A stretch of 64,000 nucleotides of DNA from Algisphaera agarilytica (GTDB taxonomy: Bacteria > Planctomycetota > Phycisphaerae > Phycisphaerales > Phycisphaeraceae). The notes beneath the pieces are model-generated. The model did no database searches, was not told the DNA's origin, and saw only the letters and a program-made list of their open reading frames with translations. The translations under genes were made by a program, and so were the position numbers. Location: NCBI RefSeq assembly GCF_014207595.1, contig NZ_JACHGY010000001.1, positions 1,798,001 to 1,862,000 of the forward strand, written 5' to 3'. Shown here piece after piece: positions 52,050 through 60,674 of this stretch. Within the stretch, counting starts at the first letter, position 1; each line of letters begins with the position of its first letter.

Positions 52050-52394
52050 TCAGAACGTCACGAGGACCTGGTTGACCGTGGCGGTGTCGCCGACGCTGAC
52101 GTGAACTTCTTTGACGATGCCCGCGTGGGGTGAGACGACGCTGGACTCCATCTTCATGGCTTCGATGACGACCAGCGTTTCGTTGGCCGCCACGGTGTCG
52201 CCGGGCTTGACCAGAACCTCGAGTACGTTGCCGGTGAGAGGGCTCTCGACGGTGTCTTCGCGTTGCGACGACGGCGGCAGCAGCGTGATGCTCGACGCGA
52301 CGGGCAGGTCGGTGATGACGGTGGCTTTTTCCTCTTCGAGGATTTGGACCTCGACGTGATAGGCTTGGCCGTCAACGGTGATGAGCATCTTCAT
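52050..52394 (-). CDS. Biotin carboxyl carrier protein
   Basis: About 114 aa. The biotin attachment motif VVIEAMKMESSV with its target Lys is present in a barrel domain (ESPLTGNVLEVLVKPGD), after an N-terminal region similar to the carrier part of decarboxylase/carboxylase alpha chains. It overlaps the short upstream peptide gene by four bases (ATGA) and is followed one base later by birA, making a compact biotin module. The carboxylase enzyme subunits are not in the window. Confidence 0.9.
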   Translation of the reverse strand: MKMLITVDGQAYHVEVQILEEEKATVITDLPVASSITLLPPSSQREDTVESPLTGNVLEVLVKPGDTVAANETLVVIEAMKMESSVVSPHAGIVKEVHVSVGDTATVNQVLVTF

Positions 52395-52555
52395 GGCTTG
52401 GCCTTTCCGGGCGGAGAAGGTCGGGTGTCGTCGTCAGGTGGAGGTGACGGTGCCGCCTGGACCGCGGTGATGAGCACGTCTCGGCCGAGCGCCGCGGTGG
52501 CGGCGGCGGTGAGGATGGCGATGAGCTTCGGGTCGTGGGGTGGGGTTGAAGACAT
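52391..52555 (-). CDS. 54-aa OadG-like small peptide
   Basis: A small gene with start ATG 52555 and stop overlapping the carrier gene start. The segment PKLIAILTAAATAALGRDVLI resembles the short conserved helix-turn of small decarboxylase/carboxyltransferase subunits (typically LIAVIAAAVAAALG), which sits beside biotin carriers in other bacteria. The remainder is Pro/Asp-rich. The ATGA overlap with the carrier gene and the family-like motif are the evidence; assignment is tentative. Confidence 0.65.
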   Translation of the reverse strand: MSSTPPHDPKLIAILTAAATAALGRDVLITAVQAAPSPPPDDDTRPSPPGKAKP

Positions 52556-52626
52556 CTTCCAGCAAGATAGCCGGGGTTGTATAGGCGTTCAATCCAATTT
52601 ACGAGCCGTGCGATAAGGTTGTTTGA

Positions 52627-52700
52627 TTCGTAGGTCAGGTCTTCGACCTGACACCCTGTTATCTAGGCGACCATGTCAGGTCGAAGACCTGACCTACGAA
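52627..52700. repeat. Perfect 27-bp-arm inverted repeat (GTAGGTCAGG family)
   Basis: Arms 52627-52653 and 52674-52700 are exact inverses around a 20-nt centre. It ends one base before the stop codon of oppB and shares GTAGGTCAGG with the repeat at 17144-17216. Confidence 0.92.
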
Positions 52701-52701
52701 A

Positions 52702-53619
52702 CTACAGCTCGATGCGCGGGTCCAGCCAGGCGTAGGCGACATCGACAACGAGGTTGAACAGGATGAGCATGGTGGCGTAGACGAGTACGATGCCGAGGAT
52801 CAGCGACTGGTCTTTGTTGAGGACCGAGTTGACGAAGTACTCGCCGATGCCGGGGATATTGAAGACTTTTTCAACGACGAACGAGCCGGTCATCACCGAG
52901 GCGGCGGCGGGGCCGAGGAACGAAAGCACCGGGAGGTAGGCGACTTTCATGGCGTGTTTGAACAGCGCTTTGTGATTCGACAACCCCTTGGCGCGGGCGG
53001 TGCGGATGAAGTCGGCGCTCATGATGTCGGCCAGTCCCAGCCGGATCAGCCGGGCGATATAGGCCGCGGGCGCAAGGCCCAGCGTGATCGCGGGCAGGAT
53101 CATGTCCCGTGGCGAGCTCCACCCCCCCACCGGCACCCAGTTGAGCATCCCCGCAAACACGACGAGCAGGATCGTGCCCGTGACGAAGTTAGGCAGGCTG
53201 ATCCCCAGGAGCGCCACGCCCAGGCTCATATGGTCCAGCGGGCTGCCGGGCTTCAACGCGCCGAGCACCCCAGCCAATGTACCGAGGAACAACGCCACAC
53301 CCAACGCCGCGAAGCCCAGCGACGCGCTGATCGGCAAACCCTCGGCGATGATTTCGCGGACCGAACGCCCGCGGTATTCCAAGCTAGGCCCGAAGTCGCC
53401 GACTAGCGCGCCCTTGGCGTAACCCACGAGGAAGCTCGTCGGCGAGTCGAGGTTGTATCGGGCTTTCATCGCCTGCTCGACCTCCGGCGGAGGCCGACGC
53501 CCTTCGGCGCGGTCCAACGGGTTGCCGGGCAGCACCCAGACCAGCGTGAACGTTACCAGGAAGATGATCGCGAGGATCAACGGCAACTGGATCAAGCGTC
53601 GGAGGATCAGCGAGGCCAT
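52702..53619 (-). CDS. oppB: Oligopeptide ABC transporter permease (OppB-like)
   Basis: About 305 aa with six membrane helices. The start LIRRLIQLPLILAIIFLVTFTLVWVLPG is typical of OppB/DppB, and the EAA loop is IRTARAKGLSNHKALFKHAM, which contacts the ATPase. The final segment AYAWLDPRIEL matches the OppB C-terminus. It imports peptides with the binding protein encoded upstream, separated by 79 bp that hold an inverted repeat. OppC and the ATPases are not seen nearby. Confidence 0.93.
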   Translation of the reverse strand: MASLILRRLIQLPLILAIIFLVTFTLVWVLPGNPLDRAEGRRPPPEVEQAMKARYNLDSPTSFLVGYAKGALVGDFGPSLEYRGRSVREIIAEGLPISASLGFAALGVALFLGTLAGVLGALKPGSPLDHMSLGVALLGISLPNFVTGTILLVVFAGMLNWVPVGGWSSPRDMILPAITLGLAPAAYIARLIRLGLADIMSADFIRTARAKGLSNHKALFKHAMKVAYLPVLSFLGPAAASVMTGSFVVEKVFNIPGIGEYFVNSVLNKDQSLILGIVLVYATMLILFNLVVDVAYAWLDPRIEL

Positions 53620-53620
53620 A

Positions 53621-53700
53621 AGAAAAGCAGCGAAGCAGCAAAAATCAAATGCAGAAAAGGATTGGTCAGCCCAGCAATGTTTCTGCTTTGCTGGTTTTCT
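53621..53700. repeat. Imperfect inverted repeat between oppA and oppB
   Basis: AGAAAAGCAGCGAAGCAGC (from 53621) and the inverse of AGAAAACCAGCAAAGCAG (53680-53700) are near-matching arms. Its hairpin fills the gap between the two transporter genes and might lower expression of the second. Confidence 0.6.
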
Positions 53701-55444
53701 ATTCTCCTGCCCCGACCACCTCGATCGCGTCCAGGCGGCGCACGTTCCAAGGGTTGGGGTGGTGGTTCTTCACCCGCGCGGGATCGAAGAGCTCGAGGTT
53801 TGTGTAGTGGTAGAGCGGCATCAACGGCTGCTCGGCGAGCATCAACGCCTCGGCTTCGGCCAACATCTTCAGGCGAGTGGGCGCGTCCATCTCCGTCTCG
53901 GCGGCGTCGAGCAATTGGTCGTACTCGGCGTTGGCGTACTTGGCGTCGTTGTTGTTGTTACGCGAGTGGAACTTGTCGAGGAAGGTCGTGGGGTCGCGGT
54001 AGTCGCCGAACCAGCCGGCCCGGGCGATCTGAAAGCCCTGGTTTTTCAGGCGGTCGCTGAAGGTGGTGCGCTCGACCGATTCGATCTGAACGGTAACGCC
54101 CAGGTGGGTTTCCCAGCCCTTGCGGATCGCCTGGGCGGGGTCTTCGTGGCCGCCGCCTTCGTTGATCAGCAGGGTGATGCCCGACAGGCCGTCGCCGTTG
54201 GGGTAGCCCGCCTCGGCGAGCAGGGTCTTGGCCGCGGCGGGGTCGAAGCTCACACCCGCATCCGTTGGGGCGGTGTAGTTCGGTAGGGCGTCGGGCGGGA
54301 TGAACGTGAGCGCAACGGGTTGGTTGAGCTGGGTCACGTTTTCGACCAGTGTTTTGCGGTCCACCGCTAGCGAAAACGCGCGGCGGACCCGGGCGTCGGC
54401 GAATGGATTGGGCTTACCCTCGTAGGTTGGCTCACAGTTGAAGGTGTAGAAATAGGTGCCTGCTGCGGCGCCGTAGTGCACATCGGCTCGGCCGGAGGCG
54501 ACGAGCTTGGCGGCGTCTTGCGACGCGGTGGGGAAGCTGGGGTACCAATCGGTCTCGCCCTCGCCGTAGCGGAGCAGCCCGTTGCCCGGGTCGGTGTTGA
54601 CCTGCATGGTCACACGGGTGTTGCCCATCGCGTCGCGGTTCCACCAGTTGGGGTTTTGCTCGAGGATGAGCCGTTGCTTGAATTGCCAGGTGTCGAGCCG
54701 GTAGGGGCCGTTGCTGACGATCAGCTCGGGCTTTTGGAAGTAGACCGGGTCCATGGTCACGGTGCCCGTCTCGGCGTCGGGCTTGAGGTAAGCGTCGGCA
54801 CTCGCGCGGTGGACCGGTGAAAACGGCGCGAACGCCACGAGTTCGTTGAAAAAAGCGGTGGGTTGTTGGAGCGTGACCTGAAGCGTGCGTTCGTCTAACG
54901 CTTTGATGCCCACGGTTTCGTCGAAGCGGGCTTGGGTCTGCGCCCAAAGGTCTTCTGCGGAAACGCCCGAGTCTTTGAAGTTCCGCAGCTGCCCACCACG
55001 CCAATTGAAGAAGTCCTCGGCCCCTTCGATGCAGAAGAACAAGGCGGAGTAGTCGGCGGCGAGGTCGAACAGCAATGCACGCTGCCAGCCGTAGGCGTAG
55101 TCCGAGGCGAGCAGCGGGTCGCCGTTGGACCACTTGGCGTTTTCGCGGATGGTGAAGGTGTAGACCGTGCCGTCGTCGCTGACTTGCGGCAGGGCCTCGG
55201 CGGCGGACGGTTCGATCTCCATGGTCGCCGGGTTCACGCGCAGCAGCGGCTCGAAGAGGCCTTCGATGATGCGGAAATCGATCAGCCAACTCGTGGCCTG
55301 CGGGTCGAGGGTTTTGATGGCCGAGCCGCTGATGAACCGGAGCTCGCCCTCCGCGGCCGGGGGCTCTTCGGGTTGGAAGCCACAGCCCGTGGCGACACTC
55401 AAGGCGGCGATCAGACACGAGCACAGGGCAATGGATTTAAACAT
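53699..55444 (-). CDS. oppA: Oligopeptide-binding lipoprotein (OppA-like)
   Basis: About 581 aa with a signal peptide and lipobox (SVATGC, Cys21). The family 5 solute-binding signature is spread through LDPQATSWLIDFRIIEGLFEPL, YTFTIRENAKWSNGDPL and FNCEPTYEGKPNPFADARVRRAFSLAV. It captures peptides outside the cell for the permease encoded downstream. It is the first gene of the transporter unit. Length and domain order are normal for OppA. Confidence 0.93.
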   Translation of the reverse strand: MFKSIALCSCLIAALSVATGCGFQPEEPPAAEGELRFISGSAIKTLDPQATSWLIDFRIIEGLFEPLLRVNPATMEIEPSAAEALPQVSDDGTVYTFTIRENAKWSNGDPLLASDYAYGWQRALLFDLAADYSALFFCIEGAEDFFNWRGGQLRNFKDSGVSAEDLWAQTQARFDETVGIKALDERTLQVTLQQPTAFFNELVAFAPFSPVHRASADAYLKPDAETGTVTMDPVYFQKPELIVSNGPYRLDTWQFKQRLILEQNPNWWNRDAMGNTRVTMQVNTDPGNGLLRYGEGETDWYPSFPTASQDAAKLVASGRADVHYGAAAGTYFYTFNCEPTYEGKPNPFADARVRRAFSLAVDRKTLVENVTQLNQPVALTFIPPDALPNYTAPTDAGVSFDPAAAKTLLAEAGYPNGDGLSGITLLINEGGGHEDPAQAIRKGWETHLGVTVQIESVERTTFSDRLKNQGFQIARAGWFGDYRDPTTFLDKFHSRNNNNDAKYANAEYDQLLDAAETEMDAPTRLKMLAEAEALMLAEQPLMPLYHYTNLELFDPARVKNHHPNPWNVRRLDAIEVVGAGE

Positions 55445-55495
55445 GCCGTGATCTTACCCCCCGTCGGGGGTTCCGGCGATGTCGGATCACGCGGG

Positions 55496-55918
55496 TTACG
55501 GCCGGGGTTCGGTCATCGGAGTCTCCGCGGGGCGGACCTTGTCGAGCAGCTCGGAGACCGTGCCGCCGGTGGAGAGGAAGTAGATCGAGTACCCCCCCGC
55601 TGCGAGGATCGCCAGCACTACGATCAGGACCAGCCGACGCATGACCGGCGAGCGCTTGCGGCCCGTCGCGTCGTGGACCGCCTGGTGCTGAGCGGTGACC
55701 TGCTCCTGAACGGTGTCCATCTTGTTCTGCATCGCGTCGTAACGCTGTTCATCCTTCTCCGAGCCCTTGCGGGTCGGGGCGGCGTAGTAGCCCTCGCCCG
55801 AGCCGCGTTGGACGACGTAGAAGATGCGGTCTTCCTCGTCGCGGACGGCACGGCCGATGTCTTCGTCGCGGATTTTGACGGGGCGGCCGGAGTAGGGGCT
55901 GTTGATGGTGATGGGCAT
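55496..55918 (-). CDS. Hypothetical protein with one membrane helix
   Basis: About 140 aa. The N-terminal 40 residues (ITINSPYSGRPVKIRDEDIG, RIFYVVQRGSG) look like a small beta-domain of the GYF/zinc-less ribbon size. A charged coiled region and one membrane helix (LVLIVVLAILAAGGYSIYFL) follow. Cytosolic N-terminus is likely. Family unknown; similar short proteins accompany protein-kinase or secretion genes in planctomycetes, but no such context is seen here. Confidence 0.65.
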   Translation of the reverse strand: MPITINSPYSGRPVKIRDEDIGRAVRDEEDRIFYVVQRGSGEGYYAAPTRKGSEKDEQRYDAMQNKMDTVQEQVTAQHQAVHDATGRKRSPVMRRLVLIVVLAILAAGGYSIYFLSTGGTVSELLDKVRPAETPMTEPRP

Positions 55919-56165
55919 GGCGATGACCTGGGATGGGGTGGCGGTATGGAAAGGCGAGAAGCCCCCGCCTCACGCCCGAGCTCCAGTATACCGCTGCGTG
56001 GACGGGATCTGAGAGAGCGGTGGGCTTGGGGGGCACGGGGGATCACGTCCGTGGCGGTTACACCCTCATGGGCGTGGCGGCGTGGGGCCGATGGTGCCCA
56101 GACGAGGAGCATGGGCGATCCTGCCCCGCTTTGATGGACCTTTTCGAGCCTGAGGACACGTCACG

Positions 56166-56354
56166 ATGAGCAAGCAGCAGATGATTGAGCAGATTCAACT
56201 CAAGAACCGCAGTGCGTCTCCGGAATTCCTCGAGCGTTTCGATGAGATGGCTCTGCAGACCTATCTGCGTCGGCTCAATACGGTCGTCGGCCACCGCGGC
56301 AAAGGCAGCGTCTGGGTCCGTGAGGGCAACACCCCCGCCATCGCCACGCGATAA
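56166..56354 (+). CDS. Small conserved-looking 62-aa protein
   Basis: A short soluble protein, SKQQMIEQIQLKNRSASPEF at the N-terminus and RLNTVVGHRGKGSVWVREGN in the second half. A GAGGA ribosome site precedes the ATG, and codon use fits the neighbours. The sequence looks constrained (helix-turn then a basic Gly-rich strand) and resembles small planctomycete proteins I cannot name. Confidence 0.6.
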   Translation: MSKQQMIEQIQLKNRSASPEFLERFDEMALQTYLRRLNTVVGHRGKGSVWVREGNTPAIATR

Positions 56355-56417
56355 AGCGTCTCGCTGTAGGCGATATTGTTCGCGGCACATCAGATGGAAT
56401 GAAGGTCCGCCCCGAAA

Positions 56418-57602
56418 TCAGGATTCGGCGGGGACACCAGCGCGCGACCGGCGGAGGGTCTGCACCAAGTCGTTGACCGTTTTGCGGATCGACTCGGCGT
56501 CTTGCTCGGCGGCCTCCAGGCTGTCCATGGCGTAGCGCGCCATCGTCGTGATCGCCTCGAAGCCGTAGCCCGCCCCGGCACCCTTGAGGTTCTGGCAGAG
56601 CTGTTCGATGGTTTTCAGGTCGGCGTCGGCGTTGGCCCGGCGGAGGCGCATCGATAGCGGGCCCAGCGTGCTGACAAACTCTTCGATGAGCGGGAGCATC
56701 TCGGCGTCATCCGCCAAGGTGCTGTACACGGCATCGGCTTCGTTGGTAGCCGAGGTGTCAATCGATAGGGAGTCTTCGAGCGCGACCCGCAGGTCTTCCA
56801 ACCCGAAGGGCTTGACAAGAAATGCGGTGGCACCAGCCTCGATGGCTGCGTTTTCCTCGGTTTTGTGATCGCTGGCCGATGTGGCGATGATGGGCCGTTC
56901 GAAACCCTGGCCACGCAGGTGCTGGATCAATTCGATGCCCGACTCTTCGCCGAGCTCAAGGTTGATCATAATCAGGTCGAACTGGCACTGGGACATCTGT
57001 TCGATCGTCGTTGTCACGCCGCTGGCTTCGTTGGTCGCCATGTTCAGCTTCTCCAGCCACAGCCGATAGAGCTTGCGGTCGGTCGCCATGTCGTCGATGA
57101 CCAACGTTCGGCCCACCGAGTTGACGTCCATATCGTGTTCGGGGTCGAAGTCTTGGGACTGCTCAGCCCTGTGCTTTTCCTGCTGTGATGCGGTTAGTCG
57201 CACAAAGTCGTTGAGGTTTAGGGGCTCATCAAAAACGATAGCAATCTCGTGAATGATGCCCTGGATGTGGCGGCAGGTGCGGACCTCTCCTTCCACGGCG
57301 TACCACTTTCCGTTCTGCATCGGCAGAGTGACTTGGCAACGGGACTCGGGGTAAACGAATCGGCCGTGTACAAACGCGATGCCGTTGCGGCTCAGGTTGC
57401 GGGGCAGCACGCTGTGGCTCACACGTTGGCCGTGGTTGTTGGTGATGGTGACCAGGACCTTACGCCCGTGGAAATCAACACGCAACGCCCGGCGGTCGTT
57501 GTTGATTACTTTCTTCCCCGAGTGCTCGATGTAATCGACAAGCTTTTGCTTGTCGCGAGCGCTCAGGCGGATCGTCTCAATAGGGGTGGATTCGTGGGGC
57601 AT
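56418..57602 (-). CDS. PilZ-receiver-HPt protein lacking both phosphoacceptors
   Basis: About 394 aa. An N-terminal PilZ domain (about 30-130) has a RRALR basic motif and NLSRNGIAF, the usual c-di-GMP contacts. A receiver domain (165-280) keeps Asp170/Asp171 and Lys264, but the phosphorylated Asp is Asn214 (LIMINLEL). The C-terminal HPt-like bundle (300-390) has CQNLKGAGAGYGF, where the phosphorylated His would be Gln337. The protein thus looks like a c-di-GMP-responsive scaffold rather than a phosphorelay member. ATG 57602 lacks a ribosome site; a TATATA box lies about 30 bp upstream. Confidence 0.85.
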   Translation of the reverse strand: MPHESTPIETIRLSARDKQKLVDYIEHSGKKVINNDRRALRVDFHGRKVLVTITNNHGQRVSHSVLPRNLSRNGIAFVHGRFVYPESRCQVTLPMQNGKWYAVEGEVRTCRHIQGIIHEIAIVFDEPLNLNDFVRLTASQQEKHRAEQSQDFDPEHDMDVNSVGRTLVIDDMATDRKLYRLWLEKLNMATNEASGVTTTIEQMSQCQFDLIMINLELGEESGIELIQHLRGQGFERPIIATSASDHKTEENAAIEAGATAFLVKPFGLEDLRVALEDSLSIDTSATNEADAVYSTLADDAEMLPLIEEFVSTLGPLSMRLRRANADADLKTIEQLCQNLKGAGAGYGFEAITTMARYAMDSLEAAEQDAESIRKTVNDLVQTLRRSRAGVPAES

Positions 57603-57775
57603 GAGGAAGGAGGTTGTCGGCGGCCGATTCGTATATAGGGTTATCAATTACATCGGATATCGAGCAGAGAGACTTGTGCCCCGACGCATCGGCCGCAAAC
57701 TTGTCCGTCACCCGGCCACACGGCCGATGATGAAAGTCAGGCGGGTTCGGTATTTGCCTTAGTGTGGTTGCACCC

Positions 57776-59308
57776 ATGATTCTGTCGTCTCTCATCGAAA
57801 ACCTCGGCCTGCCCCTCGTTGCGGGTGACGGCGGGCTGGAACTATCGGACCTGACCGACGACTCCCGTCGGGTGAGCGAGGGCTGCTTGTTCATCGCGCG
57901 CGACACGGGCGATGATCGTTGGAAAACTTTTGCGGCGGACGCGATCGAGCGGGGCGCGGCCGCGCTGGTCGTGCCCGAGGCGATTGAGGTGCCTCCGGGG
58001 GTTGGGTTAGTGGTTGGGGCAGGTGAGGGTTCGGGGCCGATCGATCAACGCCTGGCCGGCCGACTGTCGGCTCGATTCTTCGGCGAACCCGCCAAGCGGT
58101 TGAAACTGATCGGGATCACCGGGACCAACGGCAAGACGACCGTCGCCACGCTGTCCCAATACCTGCTCAATGCGGCGGGCATGAAGTGTGGATTGATCGG
58201 CACCGTTACGATTGACCACGGCTCATCCGAAGGGCCGCTCACCGCCGAGCTGACCACGCCGGGCGCCATCGACCTGCACCGCCACTTTGTCGAGATGGTC
58301 AAGCACGGCTGCGGGGCGTGCGCGATGGAGGTGTCCAGTCATGCGTTGGATCAGGGCCGAGTCGATGGGCTGGAGTTTGAGGTCGCGGTATTCACCAACC
58401 TGACCCAGGACCACCTCGACTACCACGGCACGATGGAGAACTACGCCGCGGCGAAGGCGAAGTTGTTGGGCCTGCTGTCGGAGTCCGGTGTGGCGGTGGT
58501 GAACTGTGAAGATGAAGGTCTCAAGCTAATTGAGTTGTCTAGTGTCGAACAAGACGTGGTGTTGAGCGCGGTGGCGGATGAGCGAGGTCACGCGGACGCT
58601 TCGGCATGGCCAAGCGAGATGACGGCCAGTGGAAGCAGTGCAAAATTCGAAGGACGCTGGGACGCGTTTGACGCGAATCTGCCTCTGACGGGTGATTACA
58701 ACCTGATGAATGCTCTGCAGGCGCTCACGGCGGCATTTGCTCTTGTGCCGAATGCGAAGTGTGATTGGGCGCAGAGCATTGCGAACTGCCCCCCGGTGCC
58801 AGGCAGGTTGGAGCGTGTCCAAACGAGCACAGCAGAAGTCCATGGGGAGTGTCCATCGGTCCTGGTGGATTATGCGCACACCCCCGATGCACTTTCGACG
58901 GTTTTGAAGACGGTCCATCCTCTGACGAAGGGGAAGCTCATCTGTGTGTTCGGATGTGGCGGCGACCGAGACCGTACCAAACGCCCCAAGATGGCTGCCG
59001 CTGTGGCCGAGGTGGCGGATGTGTTGTTTCTCACCAGCGACAACCCACGCACCGAGGACCCGCGGCAGATTCTGAGTGATACCGAGGCGGGGGTGCCACG
59101 AGGTAAACGCGAGGCGCTCACGGTCGAGATCGACCGCGCCATGGCGATCGAGTCCGCCATCCTCAGAGCGACCGCCAACGACACTGTGCTCATCGCGGGC
59201 AAGGGCCACGAGGACTACCAGATCCTCGGCAACGAAAAGATCCACTTCGACGACCGCGAACAAGCGGCGGCAGCGCTTGCGAAATGGGTGGAGCAGCACG
59301 ATTCATGA
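57776..59308 (+). CDS. murE: UDP-MurNAc-tripeptide synthetase
   Basis: About 510 aa. It adds the third residue of the peptidoglycan stem peptide. The ATP loop is IGITGTNGKTTVATL, and the C-terminal specificity motif SDNPRTEDP indicates meso-diaminopimelate. The stop codon overlaps the murF start (ATGA). ATG 57776 is preferred to the in-frame GTG 57764. Codons from about 58480 to 58960 are less GC-rich than the rest, a milder version of the pattern in anmK. Confidence 0.96.
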   Translation: MILSSLIENLGLPLVAGDGGLELSDLTDDSRRVSEGCLFIARDTGDDRWKTFAADAIERGAAALVVPEAIEVPPGVGLVVGAGEGSGPIDQRLAGRLSARFFGEPAKRLKLIGITGTNGKTTVATLSQYLLNAAGMKCGLIGTVTIDHGSSEGPLTAELTTPGAIDLHRHFVEMVKHGCGACAMEVSSHALDQGRVDGLEFEVAVFTNLTQDHLDYHGTMENYAAAKAKLLGLLSESGVAVVNCEDEGLKLIELSSVEQDVVLSAVADERGHADASAWPSEMTASGSSAKFEGRWDAFDANLPLTGDYNLMNALQALTAAFALVPNAKCDWAQSIANCPPVPGRLERVQTSTAEVHGECPSVLVDYAHTPDALSTVLKTVHPLTKGKLICVFGCGGDRDRTKRPKMAAAVAEVADVLFLTSDNPRTEDPRQILSDTEAGVPRGKREALTVEIDRAMAIESAILRATANDTVLIAGKGHEDYQILGNEKIHFDDREQAAAALAKWVEQHDS

Positions 59309-60582
59309 GCGCGTTCTGGAGCTACGAAAACCTTGAACGCGTCACCGGCGGCGAGTGGACGATTGAGCCTACGGACTACACGGCACAAGCCACCGGACTG
59401 TCTCACGACACGCGGACACTCCAACCCGGTCAGGTCTACCTCGCGGTCAAAGGCGAGAACCACGACGGCCACCGCTTCGTGGGTAGCGCCCTGGAAAACG
59501 GCGCGGCCTGCGCGATCGTGAGCGACGAGGCCGCTGTGGGTCCGGGACCGGTGCTACTCGTGGACGACACGGTCGCGGCATTGCAAGAACTCGCCAGCGC
59601 GTACCGGGACGAACTCGCGAAGCACGACTGCAAGGTCATCGCGGTCTGCGGGTCCAACGGCAAGACCACGACCCGCCAACTCATCCACCACGTGCTCACC
59701 CGCTGCGGCCTCCACGGCACGCAGTCGCCCAAGAGCTTCAACAACCACCTCGGCGTGCCGTTGACGCTGTTGGCAGCGCAGCTCGACCACGACTTCATCG
59801 CTTGTGAGATCGGAACGAACCACCCCGGCGAGATCGCCTCGCTCGGCGACATCGCCTGGCCCGACGCGACGGTCATCACCAGCATCGGCAGCGAACATCT
59901 GGAGTTCTTCAAGGACATCCAAGGTGTCGCGAAGGAAGAAGCCGCGATCCTGCCCTTCGTCCGCCCCCACGGCTACGTCACCCTTCCCGCCGAGGCGGCG
60001 GAGCTGATCGCCCCGTACTACAACGTGCAGGAAGGCGTGATCATGCTGCCCGTCCGGCACGACCGCGATGTCCCCGAAGACTTCCCGTTGCTGGGCGAAC
60101 ACAACCGGATGAACGCGGCGCTGGTCGTTGCGTTGTGTCGCTGGCTGGAGCTGTCGGGCGACGCGGTGAACGATGCGCTGCGGTGTGCCGAGCCCCCGGC
60201 GGGGCGTTTGCGGCAGATCGAATTGGGGCAAGGCGTCACGGTGCTCGATGATTCGTACAACGCCAACCCCGACTCGATGCGGGCGGCGTTGGAGGTGCTG
60301 GCGGAAAGTGACGGCCGAAAGATCGCGGTGCTGGGCGACATGCTGGAGCTGGGCGTGGCGGGTGAAGCGGCCCACCGGGAAATCTCAGCCGAGGCGGGGG
60401 TGATCGCCGATCATCTGGTGTTGGTTGGCGAGCTGTTCAGGGGCGAGGTTTGGTCCGATGGTCTGCCGACGAAGATCGCGGACCTCGTGCAACCCGGCGA
60501 CACGCTGCTGCTTAAGGGTTCACGCGGCATGGCGTTGGAGCGTATCATCCCTGCGGTCGAGGCCAAGTACCCGAAGGTGTAG
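59305..60582 (+). CDS. murF: UDP-MurNAc-tripeptide-D-Ala-D-Ala ligase
   Basis: About 425 aa. It adds D-Ala-D-Ala to the UDP-MurNAc-tripeptide. The ATP loop is IAVCGSNGKTTTRQL; ACEIGTNHPGEI and LLGEHNRMNAALV are Mur ligase motifs, and VLDDSYNANPDSM is typical of MurF. It overlaps murE by four bases. A short stretch of CTAACTCCTAAC-like repeats lies between murF and mraY. Confidence 0.96.
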   Translation: MSAFWSYENLERVTGGEWTIEPTDYTAQATGLSHDTRTLQPGQVYLAVKGENHDGHRFVGSALENGAACAIVSDEAAVGPGPVLLVDDTVAALQELASAYRDELAKHDCKVIAVCGSNGKTTTRQLIHHVLTRCGLHGTQSPKSFNNHLGVPLTLLAAQLDHDFIACEIGTNHPGEIASLGDIAWPDATVITSIGSEHLEFFKDIQGVAKEEAAILPFVRPHGYVTLPAEAAELIAPYYNVQEGVIMLPVRHDRDVPEDFPLLGEHNRMNAALVVALCRWLELSGDAVNDALRCAEPPAGRLRQIELGQGVTVLDDSYNANPDSMRAALEVLAESDGRKIAVLGDMLELGVAGEAAHREISAEAGVIADHLVLVGELFRGEVWSDGLPTKIADLVQPGDTLLLKGSRGMALERIIPAVEAKYPKV

Positions 60583-60674
60583 AACCGCGCGGAAGGCTCC
60601 GCCATCCGCGGGCTTTCGGTGAAATAGAACCGACTAATCTCCTAACTCCTAACCCCCAACTCCCAACCCCGCCC

